From an uncultured Rubrobacteraceae bacterium (GTDB lineage Bacteria; Actinomycetota; Rubrobacteria; Rubrobacterales; Rubrobacteraceae), in contig CADCUW010000286.1 in assembly GCA_902805985.1 (NCBI GenBank), positions 1 through 16,137 on the forward strand: a DNA stretch of 16,137 nt, given 5' to 3'. The notes beneath the pieces were generated by a model. It made no database searches. It was not told the DNA's origin and saw only the letters and a program-made list of their open reading frames with translations. Of the stretch, positions 1 to 7,709 are shown piece after piece (position 1 is the first letter of the stretch; each line of letters opens with the position of its first letter). The translations under genes were made by a program, and so were the position numbers.

Positions 1-656
1 GCGACCACCAAAGCGCCCGGCACCCTGGGTAAGAACCTCGCCAAGCCCGCCAGCACCGCGATGCCACAGACCCCGATGATGAGCGTCGGAAGGTTCGTTT
101 GGCTGATGCGACCGGTGAGAGCGGAGAGTATGCCGATGGTGGACCGCTCGTCGCCGGCAGGGACGCCGAGCAGGACGGCGGCCTGGCTCAGAGAGATCAC
201 GACGGCCGAAGCGTAGATGAACCCACTAAGCACGGGCAGGGGTATAAAGTTGGAGACGAACCCGAGCCGCAGCAGCCCGAGCCCGAGCTGCAAGGCCCCC
301 GCCATGAGCGCCAGCAGCAGCGCGAGCCCCACGTACTCCCCTGTCCCCGGTTGCGCGAGCGCCGAGACCCCCGAGAAGGTCAGCAGCGCCATAAGCGCCG
401 GCGGGCCCACGGGCATGTGGCGCGAGGTGCCGAACAGGGCGTAGGCCACCGTCGGCACGATAGAGGCGTAGAGTCCGTAGACCGGCGGCAACCCGGCCAG
501 TACCGCGTAAGCCATCGCCTGCGGCACGATCATGACCCCGACCACCAGCCCGGCCGAGAGGTCCCGTGGCAGGTCCTCCCGCCTGTAGCCCCCGAGCCAG
601 CCGAGCGCCGGCACGGCGGCCGTCAAGCCCCGCCTCACGGACCGTCCCTTGATCAT
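1..656 (-). CDS. SulP family sulfate/anion permease, N-terminal part
   Basis: Cut by the left edge of the window; about 218 N-terminal residues are present. The protein reads MIKGRSVRRGL..., followed by the SulP hallmark segment GLPPVYGLYASIVPT and then ALFGTSRHMPVGPPA, the family's conserved N-terminal region with its first membrane helices. SulP proteins are cytoplasmic-membrane transporters of sulfate, bicarbonate or organic anions; the C-terminal STAS domain would lie outside the window. The ATG at 656 is preceded by a GAGAAGGGGG SD about 10 bases upstream; an in-frame GTG lies 33 bases further up. The gene is divergent from the sulfo-lyase-like pair starting at 824, with a 167-bp shared upstream region, so a sulfonate or sulfate substrate is plausible by context. 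Substrate specificity cannot be read from sequence. Confidence 0.88.
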   Translation of the reverse strand, partial: MIKGRSVRRGLTAAVPALGWLGGYRREDLPRDLSAGLVVGVMIVPQAMAYAVLAGLPPVYGLYASIVPTVAYALFGTSRHMPVGPPALMALLTFSGVSALAQPGTGEYVGLALLLALMAGALQLGLGLLRLGFVSNFIPLPVLSGFIYASAVVISLSQAAVLLGVPAGDERSTIGILSALTGRISQTNLPTLIIGVCGIAVLAGLARFLPRVPGALVV

Positions 657-823
657 CCCCGGGCCCGCCCCCTTCTCGTAGATCCCCACAAGTGTACGCC
701 CGTTCTCGCCCCTCCCGCGCGCTCACCCCGGCCCGGCGCCGGCGACGCGGGTATGATGTGAGAAAGGGTGATGTTGCGTTCTGGATCCGAGCTAACCAGA
801 GCGCCGTTTCGCGAGGAGGGCGG

Positions 824-1102
824 ATGCACAAATTTTTGATCCACAGGGCTGGCGACCACGTTGGGGTGGCGACCTCGGACATCGGGGCCGGGGAAGAGGT
901 GATCGGGGTGTACATGGACGACGACTCGACGGTGGAGGTCGAGGCCAGAGGAGACGTCCCTTTGGGGCACAAGATCTCGGTGATGGGCTGCGAGGCCGGC
1001 GGGGACGTCACGGAGTACGGCGTCAGGATCGGGGTGTCACCGGACGGTTTCGGGCGGGGCGACTACGTCCACACCCACAACCTCAAGAGCGCGAGGTGGT
1101 AG
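824..1102 (+). CDS. suyA: SAF-domain small subunit, (2R)-sulfolactate sulfo-lyase alpha-like (UxaA N-terminal family)
   Basis: A 92-residue protein, [20 protein letters not shown]..., that is one SAF domain: the conserved LGHKISV segment in mid-protein, and the [14 protein letters not shown] end typical of altronate/galactarate dehydratase N-terminal domains and of SuyA. In SuyAB the SAF domain is a separate polypeptide of about 90 residues, whereas UxaA and GarD fuse it to the catalytic domain. The reading frame is open further upstream to 692, but GAGGAGGG at 813-820 places the start at the ATG at 824. The stop is 2 bases before the next gene, so the two are certainly co-translated. With its partner it would cleave sulfolactate to pyruvate and sulfite; a sugar-acid dehydratase is the main alternative. 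Family assignment is firm, substrate is inferred. Confidence 0.8.
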   Translation: MHKFLIHRAGDHVGVATSDIGAGEEVIGVYMDDDSTVEVEARGDVPLGHKISVMGCEAGGDVTEYGVRIGVSPDGFGRGDYVHTHNLKSARW

Positions 1103-1104
1103 GC

Positions 1105-2256
1105 ATGGAACTCTACGGCTACAGGCGGGAAGACGGGCGCGTCGGGGTCCGCAACCACGTCATCATCCTGCCGGTGGACGACATCTCCAACGCGGCTTGC
1201 GAGGCGGTGGCGAACAACATCAAGGGCACGATGGCGCTGCCCCACTCCTACGGACGGCTGCAGTACGGGGAGGATCTGGCGCTCCACTTCAGGACCATGA
1301 TAGGCACTGGCGCGAACCCCAATGTCGCCGCCGTGGTCGTAATCGGCATCGAGCCCAACTGGACGGAGAAGATCGCCGCCGGCATCGCCGAGACCGGCAA
1401 GCCCGTCGCGGCGTTCTCCATAGAGGGCCTCGGGGACCTGGAGACGGTCCGGCGGGCTTCCTGGAAGGCGAAGGAGTTCGTCCAGTGGGCTTCGGAGAGA
1501 CGCCGGGAGCCGGTCGCTCCTGAAGACCTCGTGGTGAGCATCAAGTGCGGCGAGTCGGACACGACGACGGGCCTCGCCTCCTGCCCGACGGTGGGCGTGG
1601 CGGTGGACCGGCTCATCGATACCGGGGCCACGGTCTTTTTCGGGGAGACCTCGGAGCTTACCGGGGGCGAGCACCTCATAGCCGAAAGGATGGCGACGCC
1701 GGAGCTGAGGGCGGAGTTCCAGCGGGTCTACGACGATTACGTAGAGCTGATCGAGACGCAGTCAGAGGACCTGCTCGGCTCGCAGCCGACGCAGGGAAAC
1801 ATAGCCGGGGGCCTCTCGACCATAGAGGAGAAGGCACTCGGGAACATCGAAAAGACGGGAACGAAACCCGTGATCGGGGTGCTTGGCCCAGCGGAGGCGC
1901 CGCAGAACGGGCCGGGGCTGTACTTTATGGACAGCTCGTCTGCCGCCGCGGAGCACGTCACGCTCATGGGGGCCGGCGGGGCGGTCTTGCACATGTTCCC
2001 GACGGGGCAGGGGAACGTCATCGGCAACCCGATCGTCCCGGTCATAAAGGTCTCTGGAAACCCGAACACCGTGAGGACGATGGGAGAGCACATCGACGTC
2101 GACGTCAGCGGGCTCTTGAGCCGGGAACTCACGCTGCCGCAGGCCGGCGACCTCATGATGGAGCACCTCGCGCGCGCGGCGAACGGACGCCTCACCTCGG
2201 CGGAGGCGCTCGGCCACAGGGAGTTCACGATGACCAAGCTCTACCGGAGCGCGTAG
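1105..2256 (+). CDS. suyB: UxaA-family large subunit, (2R)-sulfolactate sulfo-lyase beta-like
   Basis: 383 residues, close to the roughly 390 of SuyB and shorter than one-chain UxaA (about 495). It opens with [20 protein letters not shown], the start of the UxaA/GarD/SuyB catalytic domain, followed by [20 protein letters not shown], then [19 protein letters not shown] with its conserved cysteines (metal-centre region in this superfamily), and [21 protein letters not shown]. The ATG at 1105 is chosen over the GTG at 1096 because GAGGTGG lies just upstream and the small subunit ends at 1102. Split architecture, plus a TauE/SafE exporter downstream and a SulP permease upstream, favours sulfolactate sulfo-lyase over altronate dehydratase. 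Beyond family level the reaction is inferred. Confidence 0.8.
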   Translation: MELYGYRREDGRVGVRNHVIILPVDDISNAACEAVANNIKGTMALPHSYGRLQYGEDLALHFRTMIGTGANPNVAAVVVIGIEPNWTEKIAAGIAETGKPVAAFSIEGLGDLETVRRASWKAKEFVQWASERRREPVAPEDLVVSIKCGESDTTTGLASCPTVGVAVDRLIDTGATVFFGETSELTGGEHLIAERMATPELRAEFQRVYDDYVELIETQSEDLLGSQPTQGNIAGGLSTIEEKALGNIEKTGTKPVIGVLGPAEAPQNGPGLYFMDSSSAAAEHVTLMGAGGAVLHMFPTGQGNVIGNPIVPVIKVSGNPNTVRTMGEHIDVDVSGLLSRELTLPQAGDLMMEHLARAANGRLTSAEALGHREFTMTKLYRSA

Positions 2257-2378
2257 GCCTCATCTTTTCGGTGGGTGGCGATCCCGTGGCTTCATACAGC
2301 CTCCGCAATGAATGCCAATGCCGAATCCGGGCGGCTCTTCTGGCCGAAAGCGGAGGCGTCAGCCGGGGCGTGCTGAGG

Positions 2379-2393
2379 GCCGTCGAGGACGGC
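2379..2393. terminator. Possible bidirectional hairpin between convergent genes
   Basis: GCCGTC-GAG-GACGGC is a perfect 6-bp stem with a 3-base loop in the 163-bp gap between the convergent suyB-like and tauE-like genes. A second, wider pair in the same gap is GCCTCCGC at 2299-2306 with GCGGAGGC at 2350-2357. Neither is followed by a T-run, so intrinsic termination is not demonstrated. Confidence 0.25.
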
Positions 2394-2419
2394 GTGCGCG
2401 ACGACCAGGAGGAGCAGCG

Positions 2420-3163
2420 CTAGCCGACCAGCGCCCAGAGCGCCGTGGCGACGCCCAGGGCGCCGGTCAGGATCACGAGGCCCAGGCTCACGGCCCGGAA
2501 GGCCCTCTCCGAGACCTTCTTCAAGAAGGCCGTCCCGACTATTTTTCCGACGATGGCGGCGGGCACGAGGACCAGGGCGAGCTGGAGGTCACCCCCATCG
2601 ATCAGACCCCTCCCGGCCAGCACGAGCAGCCCGACGAGGCTCATGGCCAGGAAGTAGAGCGCGCTCGTGCTCCTGAACTCGGCCTTGGGCAACCCCCGAG
2701 AGGCGAGCAGCAACACGATGGGCGGCCCCGCGAGCCCGGTCGATGTGGAGAGCGCCCCGCTGGCCGACCCCGCCACGAGAGGCCCCCACCGGGTCCCCGC
2801 CCCGGGCAACCGCACGTCCCGCATCAGGATCAATGCCGAGAGGACTACCACAGCCCCGACCGCCAGCCGGATGTAGATCGGGTCGACGATCCGCAACACC
2901 TCGGCCCCGAGGACCACCCCAACAACCGATGGCAGCAGGAGCGCCAGCGCCAGCGGCCGGCGCGCCTCCTGCCAGGAGTCCCGCACGACGGCGATGTTGA
3001 TAAAGACGGAGAAGAACACGGTCAGAACCACGACGGTCCTCGGCTCGTAGACGAACAACAGCAGCGGCGTGCTGATGAGCGCCAACCCGAACCCCGTCAG
3101 CCCCGTGACCGTCCCGGCCAAAAGCGCCGCCAGCAGCGCCACCAGCAAGCCCCAGGTCAGCAA
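2420..3163 (-). CDS. TauE/SafE family sulfite/sulfonate exporter
   Basis: A 247-residue, very hydrophobic protein (about 7-8 helices) with the family pattern: N-terminal LLAALLAGTVTGLTGFGLALISTPLLL, and in the second half AGSASGALSTSTGLAGPPIVLLL, the repeated G-x-x-x-G-x-x-G-x-G/A-P motif. Family members export sulfite, sulfoacetate or related anions, or act as general 4-toluenesulfonate-type permeases. It converges on the sulfo-lyase-like pair, where sulfite export would be the expected need. The likely start is a TTG with no good SD; no ATG or GTG lies upstream in frame before a stop, and a GTG at residue 8 is the alternative. Confidence 0.85.
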   Translation of the reverse strand: MLTWGLLVALLAALLAGTVTGLTGFGLALISTPLLLFVYEPRTVVVLTVFFSVFINIAVVRDSWQEARRPLALALLLPSVVGVVLGAEVLRIVDPIYIRLAVGAVVVLSALILMRDVRLPGAGTRWGPLVAGSASGALSTSTGLAGPPIVLLLASRGLPKAEFRSTSALYFLAMSLVGLLVLAGRGLIDGGDLQLALVLVPAAIVGKIVGTAFLKKVSERAFRAVSLGLVILTGALGVATALWALVG

Positions 3164-3198
3164 AGGGGTACGCGCCCCCGCGATCCCGAAGCCCGGAC

Positions 3199-3306
3199 AG
3201 GTTCTGAGGTTTTGTGGGGCAGCTCATCCCCCGGTGCGTCTTCCCGAGATCGGTCCGGGGCGCAAAGCAGGCCTGAGATCCCCGCGCCCCTTATACCTCA
3301 GAACCT
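3199..3306. repeat. 12-bp perfect inverted repeat upstream of tauE-like gene
   Basis: AGGTTCTGAGGT at 3199-3210 recurs inverted as ACCTCAGAACCT at 3295-3306, spacing 84 bases, in the gap between the tauE-like gene and the end of the siroheme decarboxylase-like gene. It could be paired operator half-sites or an RNA stem. No terminator T-run follows either arm. Confidence 0.5.
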
Positions 3307-3319
3307 CGTGCCTAGGGCC

Positions 3320-4381
3320 TCACCGCAGCACGCCGGCGTAGAGACGCTCCCAGGCCTCCATCTCCGGCGTGAAGTACCGCACGCGCGTCTTCTTGTACTC
3401 GCGGGTGGAGTAGAGCGAGTCGCGCTCTGTTATGCCGGTCTCCTCGGCCATCGCGTCGAGCACGTTCTCGCACTCCTCGACGCTGCGGCCGTGGACCATG
3501 CTGAAGACGGAGTACGGCCAGTCCTCGTAGGTCGGGCGCTCGTAGCAGTGGCTCACGGCCTGGTACTGGGCGAAGGCGTTGCCGACCTCTTCTATCCGCT
3601 CCTCTGGCACCTTCCACACGCCCATCGCGTTCGCCCGGAAGCCGGCCTTGCGGTGGTAGAGCACGGCGGAGAAGCGGCGCATGATCTTGCGCTCCCTCAG
3701 GTCGTGCGCCCGCTCCAGAAGCTCCTCGTAGGACAGCCCGACCTGCCGGCCCCACAGATCGAAAGGCCGCGGCGTGAGCGGCACGTCCTCCTGCAAGGCC
3801 TTGATGGCCGCCTTGTCGTCCTCCGAGACGTTCCGGTCCGCGCCCTGGCGGTCCGCCTCGCCGTACTGCGGGGCCTCCTTCTTGGCGGTCGCCCCCTTGT
3901 TCATGTCGAGGGTGACCCCGATCTTGAACAGCTTGAGCGTCGGCAGGATGCGCGTCTTCTCCGCGCCGCTTATGTGGTGGAGCACGTCGACGGTGCCTTC
4001 GAGGCCCAGCCGGGAGTCCGGCGGGACGGCGACCGTGTACCAGAGGTTGAACTCGTTGTTGCGCTCGTAGTTGTGGGTGACGCCGGGGTGGGAGTTAACG
4101 GCCTTAGCACCCTCGTTGAGCCTCCCGGCCGGGATCGTGGCGGCCACGAGGCTCGACTCGTAGCCCAGGACGCGGGTGTCGAAGATGGCGCTGATCTGGC
4201 GTATGACCCGGCTACGCTTCAGCGCCTCTATGCGACGGATGACCTCGTCGCCGCCTATCCCCAACTCGCGCCCGATGGCCGCGAACGGCTCCCGTTCCAG
4301 CGGCACCTCGCGCTGTATGAAATTGAGGATGTCCCTGTCTATGCTATCCATCATTCGGCTGTCGGAGATTGTGCTTACCAC
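3320..4381 (-). CDS. Fused AhbA-AhbB-like siroheme decarboxylase (Lrp/AsnC fold)
   Basis: 353 residues made of two tandem AhbA/AhbB-type units, each a winged-helix start plus an Lrp-like sensor domain. Unit 1 (about 10-160) starts DSIDRDILNFIQREVPL, has THNYERNNEFNLWYT at 102-116 and ends KLFKIGVTLDM. Unit 2 (about 185-345) starts AIKALQEDVPLTPRPFD, has SHCYERPTYEDWPYS at 267-281 and ends KKTRVRYF. These are the AhbA and AhbB hallmarks; the separate proteins form a heterodimer that decarboxylates siroheme to 12,18-didecarboxysiroheme, in d1-haem or the alternative haem pathway. No other haem gene is in view. The GTG at 4381 has a distant GGAAGGG; ATGs at 4354 and 4351 are equally good starts. 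Often annotated just as an AsnC-type regulator; the paired motifs argue for the enzyme family. Confidence 0.85.
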   Translation of the reverse strand: MVSTISDSRMMDSIDRDILNFIQREVPLEREPFAAIGRELGIGGDEVIRRIEALKRSRVIRQISAIFDTRVLGYESSLVAATIPAGRLNEGAKAVNSHPGVTHNYERNNEFNLWYTVAVPPDSRLGLEGTVDVLHHISGAEKTRILPTLKLFKIGVTLDMNKGATAKKEAPQYGEADRQGADRNVSEDDKAAIKALQEDVPLTPRPFDLWGRQVGLSYEELLERAHDLRERKIMRRFSAVLYHRKAGFRANAMGVWKVPEERIEEVGNAFAQYQAVSHCYERPTYEDWPYSVFSMVHGRSVEECENVLDAMAEETGITERDSLYSTREYKKTRVRYFTPEMEAWERLYAGVLR

Positions 4382-4428
4382 GTTTTGCAGCGCCCTTCCG
4401 CGACGGGTTCAATCTACTGTTGCGAGCC

Positions 4429-4437
4429 ATCATAACA
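4429..4437 (-). promoter_or_regulatory. Extended -10 promoter candidate for the siroheme decarboxylase-like gene
   Basis: On the minus strand the sequence reads TGTTATGAT, a TGN-TATGAT extended -10 element, about 48 bases ahead of the GTG start. No good -35 hexamer is present, as is common with extended -10 promoters. Confidence 0.4.
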
Positions 4438-4511
4438 GGCAAGGTCAAATTCTGGTATGAGAATGTTTACCATGCCGCCATGCGAAGGGTCCAGAGACAA
4501 GAGGGTTGCTT

Positions 4512-5411
4512 ATGACCACCGGCAAGATGCACGCGGACGAGGTCCACATCGACGCATCGCTCGTGCGCCGGTTGGTCGACGGGCAGTTCCCGCAGTGGGC
4601 GGACCTGCCGGTAAGCGCGGTCCGGTCGACGGGGACGGTGAACGCCATCTACCGGCTCGGCGACCACCTCTACGCGCGACTGCCGCGCGTGGAAGGGTGG
4701 GCGGAGGACCTGGAGAGAGAGTGGCGCTGGCTCCCGGAGCTCGCCCCTCACCTGTCGTTGCGGATCCCCGAACCGGTTGGCAGAGGCCACCCCGCGGGCC
4801 CGTACCCCTTCTCCTGGGCGATTTACGGGTGGATCGACGGCCAGCCGTATTCCGATAAGCTCGTCAGCGACCAACGCCGGGCGGCCGGGGATCTCGCGCG
4901 GTTCGTGGCCGAGTTGCGCAGGATAGGTCCCGTCGCCGGGGCGCCCCGCGGCGGGCGCAGGCCGCTCCGCGAGCTAGACGCCGCCACGCGCGCGGCGGTC
5001 GAGTCGGCGAGGGGCATCATAGACGCAGACGCGGCCACCGCCGCCTGGGAGAGCGCGCTCGGAGCGCCGGCGTGGAAGGGAGAGCCGGTGTGGGTGCACG
5101 CCGACCTGCTGAGGCCCAACCTGCTCGTTCACGAGGGCCGGCTTTGCGCGGTCATCGACTTCGGCAGCGTCGGGGTCGGGGATCCCGCGGCCGACGTGAT
5201 CCCCGCCTGGAGCGTCTTCGGGCGTGACGGGCGGGAGACGTTTCGCGAAGCCCTCGACGTAGACGACGGCGCGTGGAGCCGGGCCCGCGGCTTCGCGCTC
5301 CACCAGGCGGCCCTGATCATCCCGTACTACGTCGAGACGAACCCCGGTTTTGCCGCGCTGGCGAGGCGCACCGTCGAGGAAGTCATCTCGGACCACGAAC
5401 ACGGCGCGTGA
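4512..5411 (+). CDS. APH-family phosphotransferase (aminoglycoside phosphotransferase fold)
   Basis: 299 residues with the APH/choline-kinase fold. The catalytic loop is VHADLLRPN (H196, D198, N203: the H-x-D-x4-N Brenner motif), followed by VIDFGSVGVGDPAAD with the metal-binding DFG-like D216. The N-lobe has STGTVNAIYRLGDHLYARLPR, where the lysine-like ATP contact would lie, then EREWRWLPELAPHLSLRIPEP and PFSWAIYGWIDG, typical of the subgroup annotated as aminoglycoside phosphotransferases of unknown substrate in actinobacteria. The ATG at 4512 is preceded by GAGGG at 4501-4505 (6-base spacing), better than the TTG at 4506. Divergent from the siroheme decarboxylase-like gene. Whether it confers drug resistance cannot be judged; many homologues act on metabolites. 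Confidence 0.85.
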   Translation: MTTGKMHADEVHIDASLVRRLVDGQFPQWADLPVSAVRSTGTVNAIYRLGDHLYARLPRVEGWAEDLEREWRWLPELAPHLSLRIPEPVGRGHPAGPYPFSWAIYGWIDGQPYSDKLVSDQRRAAGDLARFVAELRRIGPVAGAPRGGRRPLRELDAATRAAVESARGIIDADAATAAWESALGAPAWKGEPVWVHADLLRPNLLVHEGRLCAVIDFGSVGVGDPAADVIPAWSVFGRDGRETFREALDVDDGAWSRARGFALHQAALIIPYYVETNPGFAALARRTVEEVISDHEHGA

Positions 5412-5423
5412 CCCCGTACGAGA

Positions 5424-6071
5424 TCATCCCCGCGCTTCCATCGCCTTCTGGTACTCGGCGTGGACGTTCTGGATGTCCTTCCAGACGAGGCGCTTGGTGT
5501 TGTCGAGGTCGTCCCCGCGCTGGCGGAGGACGTAGGCCGGGTGGAAGGTCGCCATGGCCTTCGCGCCGTTGGCCAGGTCGTACCACTTGCCGCGGTCCTT
5601 GGTGATCTTGAAGTCCTTGTCTATGAGGGTCTTTGCGGCGGGGCCTCCGAGGCAGAGTATGATCTCGGGCTTCACCGCCTCCATCTGGCCCTGGAGGTAG
5701 GGGTTGCAGGCCCGGATCTCTGTCGTCTTGGGCTGGCGGTTCTTCATCCGGCCGCCCTCCTCGACGGCGGCCCGGCACTTGACGGTGTTGGTGAGGTAGA
5801 CGTTATCGCGGGTGAGGTCGACCGCCCTCAGGATGTCGTCGAGGAGCTTGCCGGCCCGGCCGACGAAGGGCAGGCCCGTGGCGTCCTCGTTCTCGCCCGG
5901 GCCCTCGCCGACGAGCATGAGCGGCGAGTACGGGTCGCCGCTGGCGAAGACCGTGTTCGTGCGGGTCATCGCGAGGTCGCACTTCGTGCAGACGGAGACC
6001 TGCCTTGCGAGGTCTTCCAGCCTTTTCTCGCGGCCCTCGCCCTCGTCCGCGGCGTCGAAGAGACTGTCCAA
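5424..6071 (-). CDS. Family 4 (type 4) uracil-DNA glycosylase, Fe-S cluster type
   Basis: 215 residues. Motif A is GEGPGENEDATGLPFVGRAG (55-74) and motif B HPAYVL (177-182), matching family 4 UDGs, which excise uracil from DNA. Four cysteines at the expected cluster positions are visible: C28 and C31 (CTKC), C99 (VKCR) and C122 (ACNPYL), the ligands of a [4Fe-4S] cluster. The start is a TTG at 6071 directly after AGGAGGAG (spacing about 4 bases). The gene converges with the APH-like gene 12 bases away and is divergent from the ABC ATPase at 6141, sharing only 69 bp upstream. An internal insertion of charged residues around 103-112 (EEGGRMKNRQ) is normal for the family. Confidence 0.93.
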   Translation of the reverse strand: MDSLFDAADEGEGREKRLEDLARQVSVCTKCDLAMTRTNTVFASGDPYSPLMLVGEGPGENEDATGLPFVGRAGKLLDDILRAVDLTRDNVYLTNTVKCRAAVEEGGRMKNRQPKTTEIRACNPYLQGQMEAVKPEIILCLGGPAAKTLIDKDFKITKDRGKWYDLANGAKAMATFHPAYVLRQRGDDLDNTKRLVWKDIQNVHAEYQKAMEARG

Positions 6072-6140
6072 AACTCCTCCTGAATTTGGCGTGCTTATGC
6101 TATTCTACACCGCACGTTTAATGGGTTTTCGGGAGAGATA

Positions 6141-6872
6141 TTGGGCATCATAGAGTTCAGTGGTGTGGACAAGTTTTTCGGGGACTTCCACGTCCTCAAG
6201 GACATAGACTTCTCCGTGGACGAGGGCGAGGTCGTCGTCGTCATCGGGCCCAGCGGGTCGGGCAAGAGCACGCTCCTGCGGTGCATAAACGGCCTGGAGG
6301 AGATCACCTCCGGCGAACTCACGGTGGACGGCTTCCCGGTCCACGACAAGGGGACCGACATCAACAAGCTGCGCTCGGAGATAGGCATGGTCTTCCAGCA
6401 GTTCAACCTCTACCCGCACATGACCGTCGCCCAGAACATAAAGCTCGCCCCCGTGCGCGTGAAGAGCGTCCCGCAGGGGGACGCCGACGAGCGTTGCGAG
6501 AAGCTGCTCGCCAGGGTGGGCATCCCCGAGCAGGCCGACAAGTATCCGGAGAGTTTGTCCGGTGGTCAGCAGCAGCGGGTGGCGATAGCCCGGGGCCTCG
6601 CGATGGAGCCCAAGATCATGCTCTTCGACGAACCGACTAGCGCTTTGGACCCTGAGATGATCAGCGAGGTCCTCGACGCGATGGCGGACCTCGCCCGCGG
6701 CGGCATGACGATGGTGGTCGTCACCCACGAGATGGGCTTCGCCCGGCGCGTCGCCGACAGGGTCGTCTTCATGGACGAGGGCCGCATCGTCGAGGTGGGC
6801 ACCCCAGAGCACTTCTTCGAGAACCCCGAGCACGAGCGCACCAAGCGCTTCCTTAACCAGATTCTCCACTAA
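6141..6872 (+). CDS. Polar amino-acid ABC transporter ATP-binding protein (GlnQ/HisP type)
   Basis: 243 residues, standard for the family. Walker [10 protein letters not shown] (36-44), Q-loop [14 protein letters not shown] with the FNLYPH signature of the polar amino-acid (PAAT) group, ABC signature LSGGQQQR (139-146), Walker B IMLFDE (159-164) and H-loop THEMGF (H196). The protein powers uptake of polar amino acids at the inner face of the membrane. Start is TTG at 6141 after GGGAGAG. No permease or binding protein adjoins; the permease and lipoprotein at 12678-14223 lack an ATPase and are the natural partners. The next gene begins 18 bases after the stop and is probably co-transcribed. Confidence 0.95.
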   Translation: MGIIEFSGVDKFFGDFHVLKDIDFSVDEGEVVVVIGPSGSGKSTLLRCINGLEEITSGELTVDGFPVHDKGTDINKLRSEIGMVFQQFNLYPHMTVAQNIKLAPVRVKSVPQGDADERCEKLLARVGIPEQADKYPESLSGGQQQRVAIARGLAMEPKIMLFDEPTSALDPEMISEVLDAMADLARGGMTMVVVTHEMGFARRVADRVVFMDEGRIVEVGTPEHFFENPEHERTKRFLNQILH

Positions 6873-6890
6873 CCAGGGGCCGACGGGGTC

Positions 6891-7625
6891 TTGGCCGCCA
6901 ACCAATTCCGCAACGTCTCCGACCTGCTCCTCGGGGCGAGCGAGCGCTACCGCACCGCCCGCGCCACCATCGTACGCCGCCGGCGGGGGGATCTGGCGAC
7001 CGAGGCGGAGAACCGGTACGTGGAGTACGGTTTCGGTCACGGCATCCTCTCCAACTTCGACCCCCCTTTCGACGTGCCTCGGTACCGGAGGTACGCCGAC
7101 CTGGAGGAGGTGTCACGCCTCTGGCACGAGCGCCCCGACCGCTGGCGCCAGGAGACCGAGGCCGGTGACGGATCTGGGACCGTGTACCGCGTGGCCGACG
7201 GGAAGGGACCCTGGTGGTACTACGAGGCGCCAGATCGGGCTCACTACTCGCCGACCAACGACGGAGGGTTCTCGCCGGACGTGGAGCTCTCGTGCCTGCT
7301 CGACCCGTACGAGATCCGGTACGGCCTCGGGGATTGCGACTTGCGGATCGTGGGCGGCGCGGAGAGGCTCGGCCGGGACACCGTCGAGGTCGAGGCTAGG
7401 GCCGTCTCCTGGGACTACGCGCCGGTTGGGCCTTTCTGGGACGGCGCCGACGACTACCTCATCTCGGTGGACGCGGAGATCGGGGTTATCCTGCGCTTCG
7501 CCTCCAGGCTCCGGGGCGAGGAGTGCGACGCGTTCGAGGTGACCGGGCTGGCGTTCGACGAAGGCTTCCCCAGGGGTACGTTCTTCCTGGACCTTCCGGG
7601 GGTGGAGTTTGAGGGGATAGATTAA
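6891..7625 (+). CDS. LolA/RseB-fold-like protein of unknown function
   Basis: 244 residues, no signal peptide or membrane helix visible. Features reminiscent of LolA-like lipid-binding folds in actinobacteria: VSRLWHERPDRWRQE, then VADGKGPWWYYEAPD, then YEIRYGLGDCDLRIVGGAERLGRDTVEVEARAV and DDYLISVDAEIGVILRFASRLRGEE followed by FEVTGLAFDEGFPRGTFFL. The series of alternating beta-strand-like segments with W/Y-rich centre fits a half-barrel. Homologues with this pattern are usually labelled LolA-like or hypothetical. Start is a TTG with only GGGG close by, so the N-terminus is uncertain. It follows the ABC ATPase by 18 bases. Function is not known. Confidence 0.75.
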   Translation: MAANQFRNVSDLLLGASERYRTARATIVRRRRGDLATEAENRYVEYGFGHGILSNFDPPFDVPRYRRYADLEEVSRLWHERPDRWRQETEAGDGSGTVYRVADGKGPWWYYEAPDRAHYSPTNDGGFSPDVELSCLLDPYEIRYGLGDCDLRIVGGAERLGRDTVEVEARAVSWDYAPVGPFWDGADDYLISVDAEIGVILRFASRLRGEECDAFEVTGLAFDEGFPRGTFFLDLPGVEFEGID

Positions 7626-7640
7626 CTGGAGTGGGGTGCG

Positions 7641-7669
7641 TTGCGGTCGGGGAGGCGGGGGGATATCTT
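7641..7669 (+). promoter_or_regulatory. Sigma-70-type promoter candidate for the hisC-like gene
   Basis: TTGCGG at 7641-7646, a 17-base spacer, and TATCTT at 7664-7669, placed 41 bases before the GTG start at 7710. Good spacing, moderate hexamers. Confidence 0.45.
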
Positions 7670-7709
7670 TCCGAGCGTGTGCAGTTTCTGAGGAGAGATC
7701 GGAGTCGGC

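Noticed and set aside
226..1011. A 261-codon minus-strand frame at the left end
   Set aside because: Out of frame with the SulP gene, which shows clear family motifs, and antisense to the suyA-like gene.
4395..4430. GGTTCAATC resembling a tRNA T-loop
   Set aside because: No flanking T-stem, acceptor or anticodon arm can be formed; no tRNA in the window.
2312..4435. A 707-codon plus-strand open frame
   Set aside because: It runs antisense over the TauE-like and siroheme decarboxylase-like genes, is low-complexity (Arg/Pro/Gln-rich), and has no family pattern; GC-rich shadow.
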